In this document: piece by piece, positions 1-10,600 of the stretch
Layout: every line of letters begins with the position of its first letter
How positions within the stretch are numbered: position 1 is the stretch's first letter
NCBI GenBank assembly: GCA_009733715.1
Contig: WMKJ01000028.1
Coordinates: 61,722-125,721, forward strand
Length of the DNA stretch: 64,000 nucleotides
DNA from: Herpomyces periplanetae
Taxonomy: Eukaryota > Ascomycota > Laboulbeniomycetes > Herpomycetales > Herpomycetaceae
Direction: 5' to 3'
The notes under the pieces: generated by a model
What the model saw: the letters and a program-made list of their open reading frames with translations, nothing else
Databases searched by the model: none
What the model was told of the DNA's origin: nothing
Program-made: the position numbers and the translations under genes

Positions 1-240
1 GGGTGTAGAAAATATCCAATTCCATAAAGAGATTAAAGTGAAGAATGAACGAGATTGTGCAAGAGATATCCGGTGATTAGAAGCTTGTGAAGAATCGGAT
101 TGATGATCCGAGTTTTCTAAAGAAACAATGTCCAATTCATTATTATCAGAAGGAATAGTAGGTGACATAGTAGCAAGTTTAACAGGGTAAGTGTCAATAA
201 GGGAAACTTGTTCATCAGTACAGCCTGCTGAAGATTTCAT
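1..240 (-). CDS. 5' end of an unrecognised protein, cut by window edge
   Basis: Reading the minus strand from an ATG at 240 down to base 1 gives 80 codons without a stop, so this is the start of a gene that continues outside the window. The protein begins MKSSAGCTDEQVSLIDTY and is rich in Ser, Asp and Asn, with no motif I recognise; the last residues (SLWNWIF) are hydrophobic. It is divergent from ADE4 across a long spacer. The start codon is the first ATG in a stop-free frame; codon use looks like the neighbouring genes. Function unknown. An alternative is that it is only a chance open frame, since 240 nt is short. Confidence 0.45.
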   Translation of the reverse strand, partial: MKSSAGCTDEQVSLIDTYPVKLATMSPTIPSDNNELDIVSLENSDHQSDSSQASNHRISLAQSRSFFTLISLWNWIFSTP

Positions 241-2654
241 GCTGCTAAACCCTTAACGAAAAGTGTAGCTTTGAATATCATGAATATACAGATATCAAGT
301 ACGAGACAATTGAGGAATTGGAGAAAGGTTAACAAAAGAGAAGAAAGTGATTGAAGTAAGAAATAGATGCCATATAAATCTTGTAGTATTTTGAGTGCAA
401 CAAATTTGCAAAAAAAAACATTAGCGTGTGTTAAAATCTTTTGACGATTTATAGATATTCAACGCGTAGCACACGCCCAGAAAAATGGTTCGAATTTTAT
501 GGGGCCGTGAAAAATTGTGCAAGAAAATAATCAAATTCCCAAATTTCTACTTTCGTCGTGCGCTTCACGATCCTTTTCCGCCGACTTACCTCCTGGGTCT
601 CGTGACCGTACTTAGGTAATTCGACCCGCCGGGTTTTAGAAGGGCCGAGACTGGATTAATTGAAATTGTGATCGCGGACAAAATCACGATGTCGAAAGGC
701 ATCGTGATCCTGAACTAACTATTGTACTGCTGACATTAATGAATTCATCTTAATTACTTATACGGTTACGAACTAATTTGCAGATGGGAGTTCCGGGGAA
801 TCAGGTTAGGTTACAGGAGGTAAGGACATGGCAAGTCCCCAAAATACCTACGACCGTAATACTTTTATCTCTTACAAACAATTGCAATGACCAATATGTT
901 AATTGCTCGCACGGACAAGTGAATTGTTGTGTTGGAAAAGTTGAACATCTTTATAACCTGGTTTACGTCTTTCAATGATTACATTTCGCCCACATCATGA
1001 AATTTCCACGGGAATCACCAAATCCATTCCAAGGCAAATACCACATTTACCAGTCGCTGTGTTACGATATTAACTTCGAAGGCGAAATCAATAAATGGGA
1101 AAGTCACGGCCAAAATTGCTTGTTGGAATCGCAAGACGTTCTGCCCGTATAAATTATCGGGATTTTCTAGTTGCACGGTCTTTGCTAATAATAATGAACT
1201 TATCCTGCTTTCACTTTCACATACTACCAGCTAGTTTTGTTGAATGGTCTCCTAGATGATTTTTGGTGAGCTATTCACTAGACCGTCCAATCTGTAAATG
1301 TTCAATTAACCAATTATAAATTTACTTACTGGGAACAAACCGAGTATGCCCAAAGAAATGGCCCATGCCGAATAGTGACCCAATTTACACGCGTTACATG
1401 CTCCCCATCCGCTCACTGATAATTGGTAAGAATAAAACCGCTTTTTCCAAAACCAAATCAACAAATCCCCACTAATCCAACAATAAACGCTTCCAAAGAA
1501 CTATTTTCCTATTAAAACGAACGTTTAAAACTTCGACGCGACGGCAAATCCAAACGCATCTCGTGACCAAACTTTTTGCGTCACACTCTGGACCGCAGAA
1601 ATTATCATCCGTTGGGATTATGTAATCGCAAAGGATAAATTTCGTTAAGCGAAGCCAATTTCACGATGAAGCATAAACTTGTTGATGTAGATGAACAAAC
1701 TTAAACTACGATTTTGACACTTTGTGCTTAAGGAGTACGCTTATTGAGTAATATTTATGCAAGAAAGATATGTGATACTAAAGCGTTAAATTATATGGGA
1801 AAAATATTTTATCTTAATGGTACATATTGAAATGTAATATATCTATGATATTTATATCGCGTACCACGGATCCATGCGGAGTTATGCGCTCCGAATAGTT
1901 ACGTTTGCCTAGGTTGCCATTGATCTTTATATATGCACGTAGATGAGTGTAAGTAAGTGAGCTAATCTACCTTTAGTATAATTTACCGTAGATATTACAA
2001 CTATCCTTTTTTTTCACGTACAAACTGAAAAATAACAGTTGTACTTACTCTTTACGTGCACTTCTTGGTTCGCCTTTCAACACCTTTGCATATTGAATGG
2101 TAATACGCTTGCTTTTTGGCGCGCGAATTACCTTGTACATACGTCCACCTGTTCTGAGCTAACTCTGTGCCCACCTGTGGCAGCCTGACCTTTCACCTTC
2201 TCTGAAGTCATAGCTATTCCAGGACCCCTCATTTTCCCTTATTTCCCTTTCGCGAATCTCAAAGATATGCCTGTATTACACATAAAATACGACAATCGAT
2301 TAACTTAAACCTCGGAATTCGTGTTGACCCGTTCAAAGTTAAAGGTTTGTTTTATACTGGATGTTAACCTAGAATTATATTTTTTTTCCATACAAAGGTC
2401 TCAGGATGATTTTATTTTATGCGTTAATTCACAGATGTTAGACTTCTGAGATAATTCTCCCTGAAGACAACGCTTATCTGAGCTTATCTCGCAACTGCGA
2501 AAAATGAAAAGACCTACTCTTGCAATGTTTTAGCTTCCAACTTGCCATTTTACACGCCGCGCGCAATTCTTCCCGTGCCATTAAAGCTAACTTCCTTATG
2601 CAGTTCACCCTAAATCTCGCCACTGCCTATAATCGTGCGATAAAACTCTTCAAA
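241..2654. other. Long intergenic spacer upstream of ADE4
   Basis: About 2.4 kb with no convincing gene on either strand. It is AT-rich with scattered stops in all frames; the longest frames are under 70 codons and have no recognisable motif. It holds a perfect 9-bp inverted repeat at 683-708 (listed separately). It probably contains the promoters of the divergent genes on either side, but I see no specific factor site that I can defend. Confidence 0.6.
683..708. repeat. 9-bp perfect inverted repeat ATCACGATG...CATCGTGAT
   Basis: ATCACGATG at 683-691 is followed after an 8-nt loop by its exact reverse complement at 700-708. Related ATCACGAT/ATCGTGAT words recur in other spacers, for example near 17117-17145 and 51784-51792. 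It could be a paired protein-binding site or a hairpin; no function is shown by the sequence alone. Confidence 0.5.
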
Positions 2655-4196
2655 ATGTGTGGTGTGATTGCAGTGATTTTGGCCGATACTTTAGCCAAGT
2701 CGGCTGCTGTAGAACTTCATGATGCCCTATACTTATTACAACATCGCGGTCAGGATTCCGCCGGTATTGCAGTCTGTGGATCCGGTGGTCGTATCTATCA
2801 ATGTAAGGGAAATGGAATGGCCTCACGAGTGTTTTGTGATGGACAACGCATTGCAGATCTACCAGGTTTTATGGGAATTGGTCATCTTCGCTACCCTACA
2901 GCTGGTACAAGCTCAAAATCCGAAGCTCAACCATTCTACGTAAACAGTCCGTACGGCATATCATTTGCCCATAACGGAAATATTATAAATGCTGCTGAAC
3001 TACGACATTATCTGGATCGCGTTGCTCACAGGCATATTAATACGGATAGCGATAGTGAAATTATCTTAAATGTGTTCGCTAATGAACTTAACGAAACGGG
3101 TAAGGCCCGTGTCAATTCGGCTGATATTCTAAAAGCTTTGGAGCGAACTTATTTAAAGTACAGAGGAGGTTGTGCATCTACGGCAATGATTGCGGGTTAT
3201 GGATTGATTGGGTTTCGTGATGCACACGGAATTCGCCCATTAGTTTTGGGAAGAAGACCCGTTAAAAACGGCACAGGAACGGATTACATGATGGCATCAG
3301 AATCTGTAGCTTTGGTACAGTGTGGATATACAGATTTTGTAGACATCCTACCTGGACAGGCTGTCGTGATACCCAAAGGAGGGGAACCTATATTTCAACA
3401 AGTCCATCCTCAACTAGCCTATGCGCCAGATATCTTTGAGTTTGTATACTTTGCAAGGCCTGATACAACGATTGATGGAATTGATGTTGACGAATCCAGA
3501 CGTAACATGGGCTTCAAGTTAGCCGAAACAATTCGCAAACAATTAGGCAAGAGAGTTCTGGAAGAAATCGACGTTGTAATGCCAATTCCGGAAACATCTT
3601 GCACATCAGCCTTGTGTGTGGCAGAAGCACTGGGAAAGGAATATTGTCAGGGATTCGTGAAGAATCGATATATATTTCGTACGTTTATAATGCCAACTCA
3701 GAATCAACGACAAAAGGGTGTGCGGGCAAAACTCAATCCTATGAAAAAAAAATTCCAAGGAAAAAATGTACTCTTAGTTGACGATAGCATCGTACGTGGC
3801 ACAACTTCGAGAGAAATTGTGTTGATGGCACGTGAAGCGGGTGCCAAAAAGGTTTATTTTTCTTCATGTTCACCTCCTATAACACACGCCCACGTTTACG
3901 GAATTGATTTGGCCGCACCGAGTGAATTGATTGCTCATTTACGCTCTTCACGCGATATAGCGGCGGCAATCGGTGCTGATGAAGTAATATACCAAACACT
4001 GGATGATTTAATTGATGCTTGTGCTAGTTTATCACCTCGTGGTAAGGATCAACAATTCGAAGTTGGTGTATTCTGTGGTAAATATATTACGCCTGTATCG
4101 GATAATTATTTATATGAAATGGAAGAAATGCGCAAAATGAAAGAAAAGGGTGGCGAAGATAGAGGCGAGAAGTTAGAGCCACTAGAGCCGGTGTAA
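2655..4196 (+). CDS. ADE4: Amidophosphoribosyltransferase (glutamine PRPP amidotransferase)
   Basis: First committed step of de novo purine synthesis: PRPP plus glutamine to 5-phosphoribosylamine, in the cytosol. The protein from 2655 is 513 aa, the usual fungal length. It starts MCGVIA, so removal of Met exposes the Cys nucleophile of the Ntn-type glutaminase domain; this decides the start. Other glutaminase-domain marks are QHRGQDSAGIAV (about residue 29) and GHLRYPTAG. The C-terminal phosphoribosyltransferase half has MPIPETS (about 309) and the PRPP loop VLLVDDSIVRGTT (about 372-384). No introns. The frame is open for another 135 nt upstream and contains an in-frame ATG at 2598, but a protein starting there would bury the catalytic Cys unless cleaved. 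Identification is firm. Confidence 0.97.
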   Translation: MCGVIAVILADTLAKSAAVELHDALYLLQHRGQDSAGIAVCGSGGRIYQCKGNGMASRVFCDGQRIADLPGFMGIGHLRYPTAGTSSKSEAQPFYVNSPYGISFAHNGNIINAAELRHYLDRVAHRHINTDSDSEIILNVFANELNETGKARVNSADILKALERTYLKYRGGCASTAMIAGYGLIGFRDAHGIRPLVLGRRPVKNGTGTDYMMASESVALVQCGYTDFVDILPGQAVVIPKGGEPIFQQVHPQLAYAPDIFEFVYFARPDTTIDGIDVDESRRNMGFKLAETIRKQLGKRVLEEIDVVMPIPETSCTSALCVAEALGKEYCQGFVKNRYIFRTFIMPTQNQRQKGVRAKLNPMKKKFQGKNVLLVDDSIVRGTTSREIVLMAREAGAKKVYFSSCSPPITHAHVYGIDLAAPSELIAHLRSSRDIAAAIGADEVIYQTLDDLIDACASLSPRGKDQQFEVGVFCGKYITPVSDNYLYEMEEMRKMKEKGGEDRGEKLEPLEPV

Positions 4197-4353
4197 ACTT
4201 TATGTTTCCCGCTAATTATTTAGGTTAAAGTGCACTTAATAGATCCAGAACCAATTTTTTCCCGTTGAAATTTCCCTTTAGTTAACCTGTTTAGTATTAA
4301 CATCACTCTCTTACACCAAAAGCTCTGACCGCAAATATTTCCTAAAGCGGAAA

Positions 4354-6067
4354 TTATTTCCAGCCTGGGCGAAATAGAGCATCCGCCACCGAAATCACGG
4401 GAAACATCAGTCGAACGTCATGCACACGGATAATTGAAGCGCCGTGTGCAATGGCAGCTGCTACCGATGCCGTAGTCGCCGAAAACAAAAGCTCGGGTGC
4501 CAAGGGCGCAGCACGTGACGACTCATTTAATGACGTCAGACGTGGCGTTGGGTCGGGTGGGTTCGGGGGGAGGTGTGGCGTCAAAGGTGAAAGTTTGCGA
4601 GAATTATTTTCAATGATGAAGGAGTGAAAGGATTTTTTGCTGGGGCCTATAAGCCAAGTAAAATTTTCAAGGCCCGGATAATTTCGCAGTTTTGAAAAGT
4701 TGGCTATTATATTCACAGAATGACGGGCTAATTTTGCAAATCCCAGTCCAGGATCCAAAATAATTCTCCACGGCGGTATACCGGCTTGTTGGGCTAAGTC
4801 GACATGGTTTAACAATGATGTAGCAACTCGACTAATTGTATCATCCGGATTTTCATGGTCAAATAATTTTGCTATTTGTAACATGGTTTCAGAATTTCCT
4901 TCACTATGGCATAAGATAATTGTAGCTTGTCGATCTTCGATTAGGGAAAACATAGCCAAATCATACCGTCCAGCGGTAACATCGTTAACAATATCAACAC
5001 CCATATCAAGGGCAATTTTAGCCGTTTGGGAGTTAAATGTATCAATTGATACGACGGGAAAATTAAATGATTTAACTTGATTTAACACGGGTGTAATGCG
5101 CTCTAATTCTTCACTTGGCGAAATAATATCAGCTCCGGGTCGACTTGATTGTCCCCCAATATCGAGAATATGAGTATATGGAATAAAATTTTCGAGAGAT
5201 TGTCGTATTTGGTTCGAATTTAAATTATAATACCGTTTAGCATCAGAAAATGAATCTGGTGTAGCATTATATACGCCCATGACCAATGTAGAGGTTAACC
5301 TTTCCCAATTACTCGGAATAGGTTGAAATCGTTTAGATAAAACCGTTAACGGCATTAACTCATCAGCAGCTTCCTTGACCCGACTGAGATTCTTGGATAC
5401 TGAACCCAGAGAACCGGGTAACTGAATAATCTGGTGTGGTGCGAGTCTGATTTGTAGGAATTTTAGTCGAGTCTATTAATATCATTATAGCGTTCGACTT
5501 ACTCGCAAAGAGGGCGTAAAACAAATGGTCTTTCGAGAATTCGAATATGCGGAATACTTAAAAGCTCATGCTTGATTACACAATCTTCATATAAAAGAAT
5601 GTCCAAATCAATACATCGAGGTCCATTAACTATCGATCGCTTTCGCCCCAAATATTTTTCAATTGATTGCAAGTAGCGAAGTAATTCCCAAGGATCAAGT
5701 GTAGTTTCAACCTGGTGATTCCATGAGTCTTGTGAACTATATGCGTTATTGAACTTGAAAAATATTTTATCATTTCCCTACTTACCTGAAAAACTCCGTT
5801 AAAAAAATCGTCCTGTTGTGTATAATACATAGGTCGTGATCTCCATAAACTACTCATCTTTTTTATACTTATGGGGCCATGATGAGTTTCGGGTAAGCCA
5901 CGCCTGATTAATTTAAGAGCATTTTCAATAAAGTTAACACGATCCCCCAAGTTACTGCCAAACCCTATAAATGCATTCTTCAATTCGCCAAAATGGGTAC
6001 GACATGATGTAGAGTAGGTTGGTCGACCGACAAAACGAATGATGTTGGTAAAATTAAAGCCTATCAT
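4354..6067 (-). CDS. Bifunctional HPPK-dihydropteroate synthase (folate synthesis), no DHNA domain
   Basis: Two successive folate steps: pyrophosphorylation of 6-hydroxymethyl-dihydropterin (HPPK), then condensation with p-aminobenzoate (DHPS). Three exons on the minus strand: 6067-5786, 5711-5503 and 5446-4354; joined they total 1584 nt, a 527-aa protein. HPPK marks are FIGFGSNLGDR (about 33-43) and NGPRCIDLDIL (about 123-133, in the exon absent from simple frames). DHPS marks are MGVYNATPDSF (about 220) and DIGGQSSRPG (about 259-268). The N-terminal 30 residues (MIGFNFTNIIRFVGRPTYST) have few acidic residues and could be a mitochondrial presequence. Fungal FOL1 is normally a DHNA-HPPK-DHPS trifunctional protein; here only about 340 nt separate the start from the divergent TMEM19-like gene, too little for DHNA domains. 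Convergent with ADE4. Confidence 0.93.
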
Positions 6068-6408
6068 TATTTAACCCAACAAATCCGTGGGTAATTATTA
6101 TCACATGTATAAACAATACCGCAACAATGTAATAATGCATATGGATTAAGTTCACGTCAAAATTGGAATCAAGATCTTCTTATAGCTAGTGGTGATGTTG
6201 AAACTCCGAAAACCTCCTTCGGTACCGCCACACTCGGCTAATACACCGCATTAGTAATCATGTCACATGATTGTGGCTGGCCCGAATCGGCGATCCATTG
6301 TTGGAAGCGAATATTTTACTGAAGTGGTGATAATTTCGAAATTTCTTCAACTAAATGTTCTGTCAATTGAACTGGAAATTCGAGTGTTATCATCAGTAAT
6401 AACGTACA
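6068..6408. other. Divergent promoter spacer
   Basis: 341 nt between the starts of the folate gene (minus) and the TMEM19-like gene (plus). No gene or repeat seen; presumably a shared promoter region. Confidence 0.6.
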
Positions 6409-7371
6409 ATGAGTCTCATCATAAAATTAACATTAACGGCAATTTTAATTTGCCGTTCAATTATTAAAAAGTCACTTACACCCAGGGCTTTGGTTGCCGC
6501 AATTATAACAGCAATTGGTCATATCTATCACCCTTGGTTAACTCCATTTGGTTTACTTGTGGTCTTCTTTTTACTTGGGTCAAAAGCAACAGAGTATAAA
6601 CGAGGCATTAAGTCCAAACTGGTGAAAAGTAACTCAACCTATTCAACGTATTCACGAAAGGCTAGACAAGTTTTTGCTAACTCCGGTGTTGCTACTATAT
6701 TAACGGTTATACATGCCCACCATATACGGCAACAAGTCAAGTATAATTCACTGAATGTGTGTTATAATGGTTTTAATCGTTCGAATGACGTGTGGATGGT
6801 AGGAATTATTTCCAACTACGCCTGCGTTACAGCAGATACCCTTTCGTCTGAGCTAGGTATACTTTCACCTTGGCCACCGCGGTTAATTACACGGCCGTGG
6901 AAAACTTTACCTCCAGGTGTTAACGGTGCGATATCTCTATACGGTTTAGCAATGGGTCTAATAGGCTCATTTGTCATCTCTACTGTCGCCAGTATATTAC
7001 TTCCTTTCTGCGAAACACCCTCATCTGAACAACGATTGTGGTTTGTCGTGGGCTTCACTGTTATAGGGTTGTGTGGCAGTCTGTTAGACAGTGTTTTAGG
7101 TGCTATATTCCAACTTTCCGTTGTCAAGGTCATAAATGGAAAATCTTTAACATATGAAAATTTCCATGACGATCATACTACAATATCTCAACCCCATACA
7201 ATTTCGCTAGGTTGGAACATTCTGAGCAATGATGGCGTCAATTTCCTAATGGCTTTAATCATGACATTTGGATCCATGTTCCTTACAGCTCTCCATTGGA
7301 AAGTTTCCCCCAAATTTTTTCTTGGGACATTTCCCTTTTACCATTCTTCATCCTTGGACAATACCCTTTAA
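6409..7371 (+). CDS. TMEM19 family (DUF92) integral membrane protein
   Basis: A 320-aa multi-pass membrane protein of the TMEM19/DUF92 family. Family signatures are visible: KKSLTPRALVAAIITAIGH near the N terminus, VVFFLLGSKATEYKRG (about 50-65), a conserved FANSGVATIL segment (about 87), then ADTLSSELGILS (about 142-153) and PPGVNGAISLYGLAMG (about 167-182), which parallels the family motif around DT.ASELG and GTNGG.S. Several hydrophobic helices follow. In plants and some bacteria DUF92 proteins are linked to prenyl-lipid (phytyl phosphate) kinase activity, but fungal members are uncharacterised, so I assign no reaction. Start at the ATG at 6409, the first in frame that gives a hydrophobic N terminus. 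No introns needed. Confidence 0.85.
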   Translation: MSLIIKLTLTAILICRSIIKKSLTPRALVAAIITAIGHIYHPWLTPFGLLVVFFLLGSKATEYKRGIKSKLVKSNSTYSTYSRKARQVFANSGVATILTVIHAHHIRQQVKYNSLNVCYNGFNRSNDVWMVGIISNYACVTADTLSSELGILSPWPPRLITRPWKTLPPGVNGAISLYGLAMGLIGSFVISTVASILLPFCETPSSEQRLWFVVGFTVIGLCGSLLDSVLGAIFQLSVVKVINGKSLTYENFHDDHTTISQPHTISLGWNILSNDGVNFLMALIMTFGSMFLTALHWKVSPKFFLGTFPFYHSSSLDNTL

Positions 7372-7437
7372 ATCTTTCTCCTTATAAATTTACTCGCTCC
7401 CCCTCCTTTCACATCCAACAAACTTCGAAGCGTTAAA

Positions 7438-7445
7438 TCACGTGA
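7438..7445. promoter_or_regulatory. TCACGTGA palindrome upstream of MET10
   Basis: A perfect TCACGTGA lies 163 nt before the MET10 start codon. In yeasts the Cbf1-Met4 complex acts at TCACGTG to switch on sulfate-assimilation genes, including the sulfite reductase subunits, so the placement makes sense. The same core occurs in many other spacers of this window, so specificity is an inference. Confidence 0.5.
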
Positions 7446-7607
7446 AACTCTGACTACCAAACGGCCAACTCGAGCTCATATAGACTTTTGCGGTTTAAAT
7501 TGGCAGATTGATTTAGAAACCTTCGAACGTGGTACCGCTATTCTTTAACATTCAATACTTTTGTTGGGATCAAAGGCCTTTGATATCTTAGCCAAATTTT
7601 TTCAGCT

Positions 7608-10600
7608 ATGTTGAGCTCGTTATTAAAGTCAATGAAACTAGAATGTGAAAGTGATAAACGTTTTTACCAGTGGATTCTTGCAAAATCTACAATTCCTTCC
7701 CACGTTGGAATATTAATGGGTAGTGATTGGCACAATATTTATACTACTTTTCATAGTGTAGTTGAGTTAGCCGCTTTTACGCTGTCTCATGAAATTTTTT
7801 CATATTCTCCGCGATCATTTGGCTTTTCAACGGATTTGCGCGAATGGACAAAACTATCAACCCCAAACGCATATAATTGTGTACCCGGATATCATGAACT
7901 AGACATTCGATGCGATGCTGGTACATACATTCTTGGTTACTTGACATCTTCTCATTACCCCAGTACATCTTCAGATGTTTCCGTTAGTATCTTATCAACA
8001 AATGGTTTATTGGACTATTTTAGCCAAGCTGTATACGAATATCTGGTGAGTGGCCAGGCTAGATTTCGTCCCGTCTTTCACATTTCGGCTATTCGTTATA
8101 TAGGCGGAGAATCTCCCTTTTTATATGCGGACTACACTTCAGCATTCCGTGTGAGTAATGAACGAAATATGTGCTTAATTTCTACTTATTGCAAATTGGA
8201 TGGTCCGTATGTAGCACTGCTAGCTATGCTTTTGGCACGATGCGGTTATCCCGTTATTCATATTTACGATGGAATGGAATTCGCACATCGCGTGGCTAAA
8301 TATCAGATAAATGTATTACAAGCAAATACAATAGGTCAAATTCTGCAAAAATTCACTCACAATATAACATCAACTGTCAATAGCTCAGCAAGTACTCTTA
8401 CAGATACGATATGTCATTATTTCGACGTGTTTAACGCAATCACTAATAAAGCGTTTGCTCCATTTGAATACTTTGGAAGTGAACTGGCAGGGCGAATTTT
8501 GATTGTGTTTGGAGCAGCAGAGTGTCATTTTGGCAAACATTTGGTCGAGTTGGCGGAACAAGCTGGCGACAAATTAGGTCTAGTGGTCGTTCGACTGTTT
8601 CGCCCGTTTGCTAAACAGAAATTTTTGCAAATGATCACATCCTCGGTTAGATTTATATACGTTCTTGGTCAAGTTGCACATGAGAGCTTATCTGATGAAT
8701 ACGTCAATTCAAGTTTGTTTGAGAGTGTTATGAGCACGTTTTTCGAAAAGCCATTAATGGAAACGAGACCAATATTTTATGATATTAAGTATGATGACAT
8801 TTCACTCGTCCAAGGTTCACTTTATACCCGTATATTTGACAAAGATCTGGCAATAGAAGCCCCAATTACCCGTGGTAGTGAACTACTGTATTTGCAAAGC
8901 GTTTGTAGGTCGGGGGATAAACGCCAGAAGATGTTTCAAATTATGGGTGATATTTTGCGCAATATAAATGCTGTTGATTGTACATCAAGCTCAATTGGCA
9001 ATGCTGTGTTGCAAGGTGGATTGGTTGAAACAAAACTGGCGATTTCACACACTGATGGAAATACCTTCGAAACAGATTTCCACGATGAAGAAGTTTTCGA
9101 CTTTGTTCACGTTTCAGACATTGGAATATTAAAAAGCCTTGACTTGGTGAAATGCATGAAAGAAGGGAGCATTCTGTTAGCTGGGAGCTCTTTGGACAAG
9201 TCGACAGATGCTTTGGAGAAATGTATTCCAGCGGCAGTCCGAAAAGTTATGTGGCAGCGAAAGATTAAATTGTCTTTATTAAAGGCTGGTATGGACGATG
9301 TAAGCGAAACAACAATGAAGATGGCGATTCTTTTCATTCTTAAAAATATAATTCCGGAATTATATACAGTAGTAATGGCGTGGTGGCAAGATGGCAATGA
9401 TAATGAAGATCTTGACTGTTTAATTGGTGAAGTCATTGCTAATTTTCCGATTCCGGATTCATGGTCTAATGGTGAAGTCCAGCAGGAAATGGTGATGGAT
9501 AATGCTAAAACTTTGCCTTGGAAAATTCCGATCAATCAGTTTATGGCGAGTTTGAGCAATGAAAATGGTGATGGGAACATAACTAGCGAAGAAAGAATTT
9601 ACGGAGCAGATTTAATTGCGAAAAGATTATGTTTTAAGGAAGCATATCAAGTTAAGTTACTAATTCGGCCAGATTTAAACATTGTAACTCATGTTGTCAA
9701 GTTGATAAAGCGAAAGAGGTTAACACCGATTAATTATGATCGTAACATATTCCATTTGGAGTTTGATCTTGAAGGAACACAGGTGTCGTATGATATTGGA
9801 GAAGCTTTGGGGATACATGCAACCAATGATCAAGATAAAGTGGAGGAGTTCATTAAATGGTACGGATTAGATGGCGATGAGGTGATTTTGAAACCTCTGA
9901 GTGATAATGAATGCAGTGGAAATAGTAATATTGAGTGTGAGGTTGCTAACACCATGCGACAAAGTCTGATACGAATAATTGATATTTTTGGAAAGCCGAG
10001 AAAGCATTTCTACGAAGATCTAGCTAGTTTTGCAACGGATGAAACGGAAAAGAAGAAGCTTTTATTTATCGCATCGAAACAGGGAGCCAGCGAGCTAAAA
10101 AAGCGATGTGAAGTTGAAATGTTAACGTTTGTCGATGTTCTTGAGGAATTCAGTAGCGCACGACCCAGCTTTCAAGATTTAGCAAAAATGGTTGGGCCAA
10201 TTAAACGACGAGAATACTCAATTGCATCTTCTCAGAAAGTTGATGGGCAGCGTCTTTCATTGCTTGTAGTTGAAGTTACTTGGACTGATAGCAAGGGAAG
10301 ATTACGCAACGGACAAGCGACAAACTATCTTAATACTATTGCAATTGGTACACCTGTGATTATTTCCGTGAAGCCTTCTTTAATGAAACTTCCACCAGAT
10401 CCAAAAACCCCGATCGTAATGGCAGGTTTAGGAACAGGTCTTGCACCTTTTCGAGCTTTTGTTCAGGAACGAGCACTTCAAAAAGCCCAGGGAATTCATA
10501 TTGGTAGTGTTTTGTTATTTATGGGATCACGGCATCAACGTGAAGAGTACTTGTTCGGTGAAGAGTGGGAAGCTTATCGTGAAGCTGGTGTTATTACGAC

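Noticed and set aside
9107-9535. 142-codon antisense frame within MET10
   Set aside because: Antisense shadow of a conserved coding region; no independent signal.
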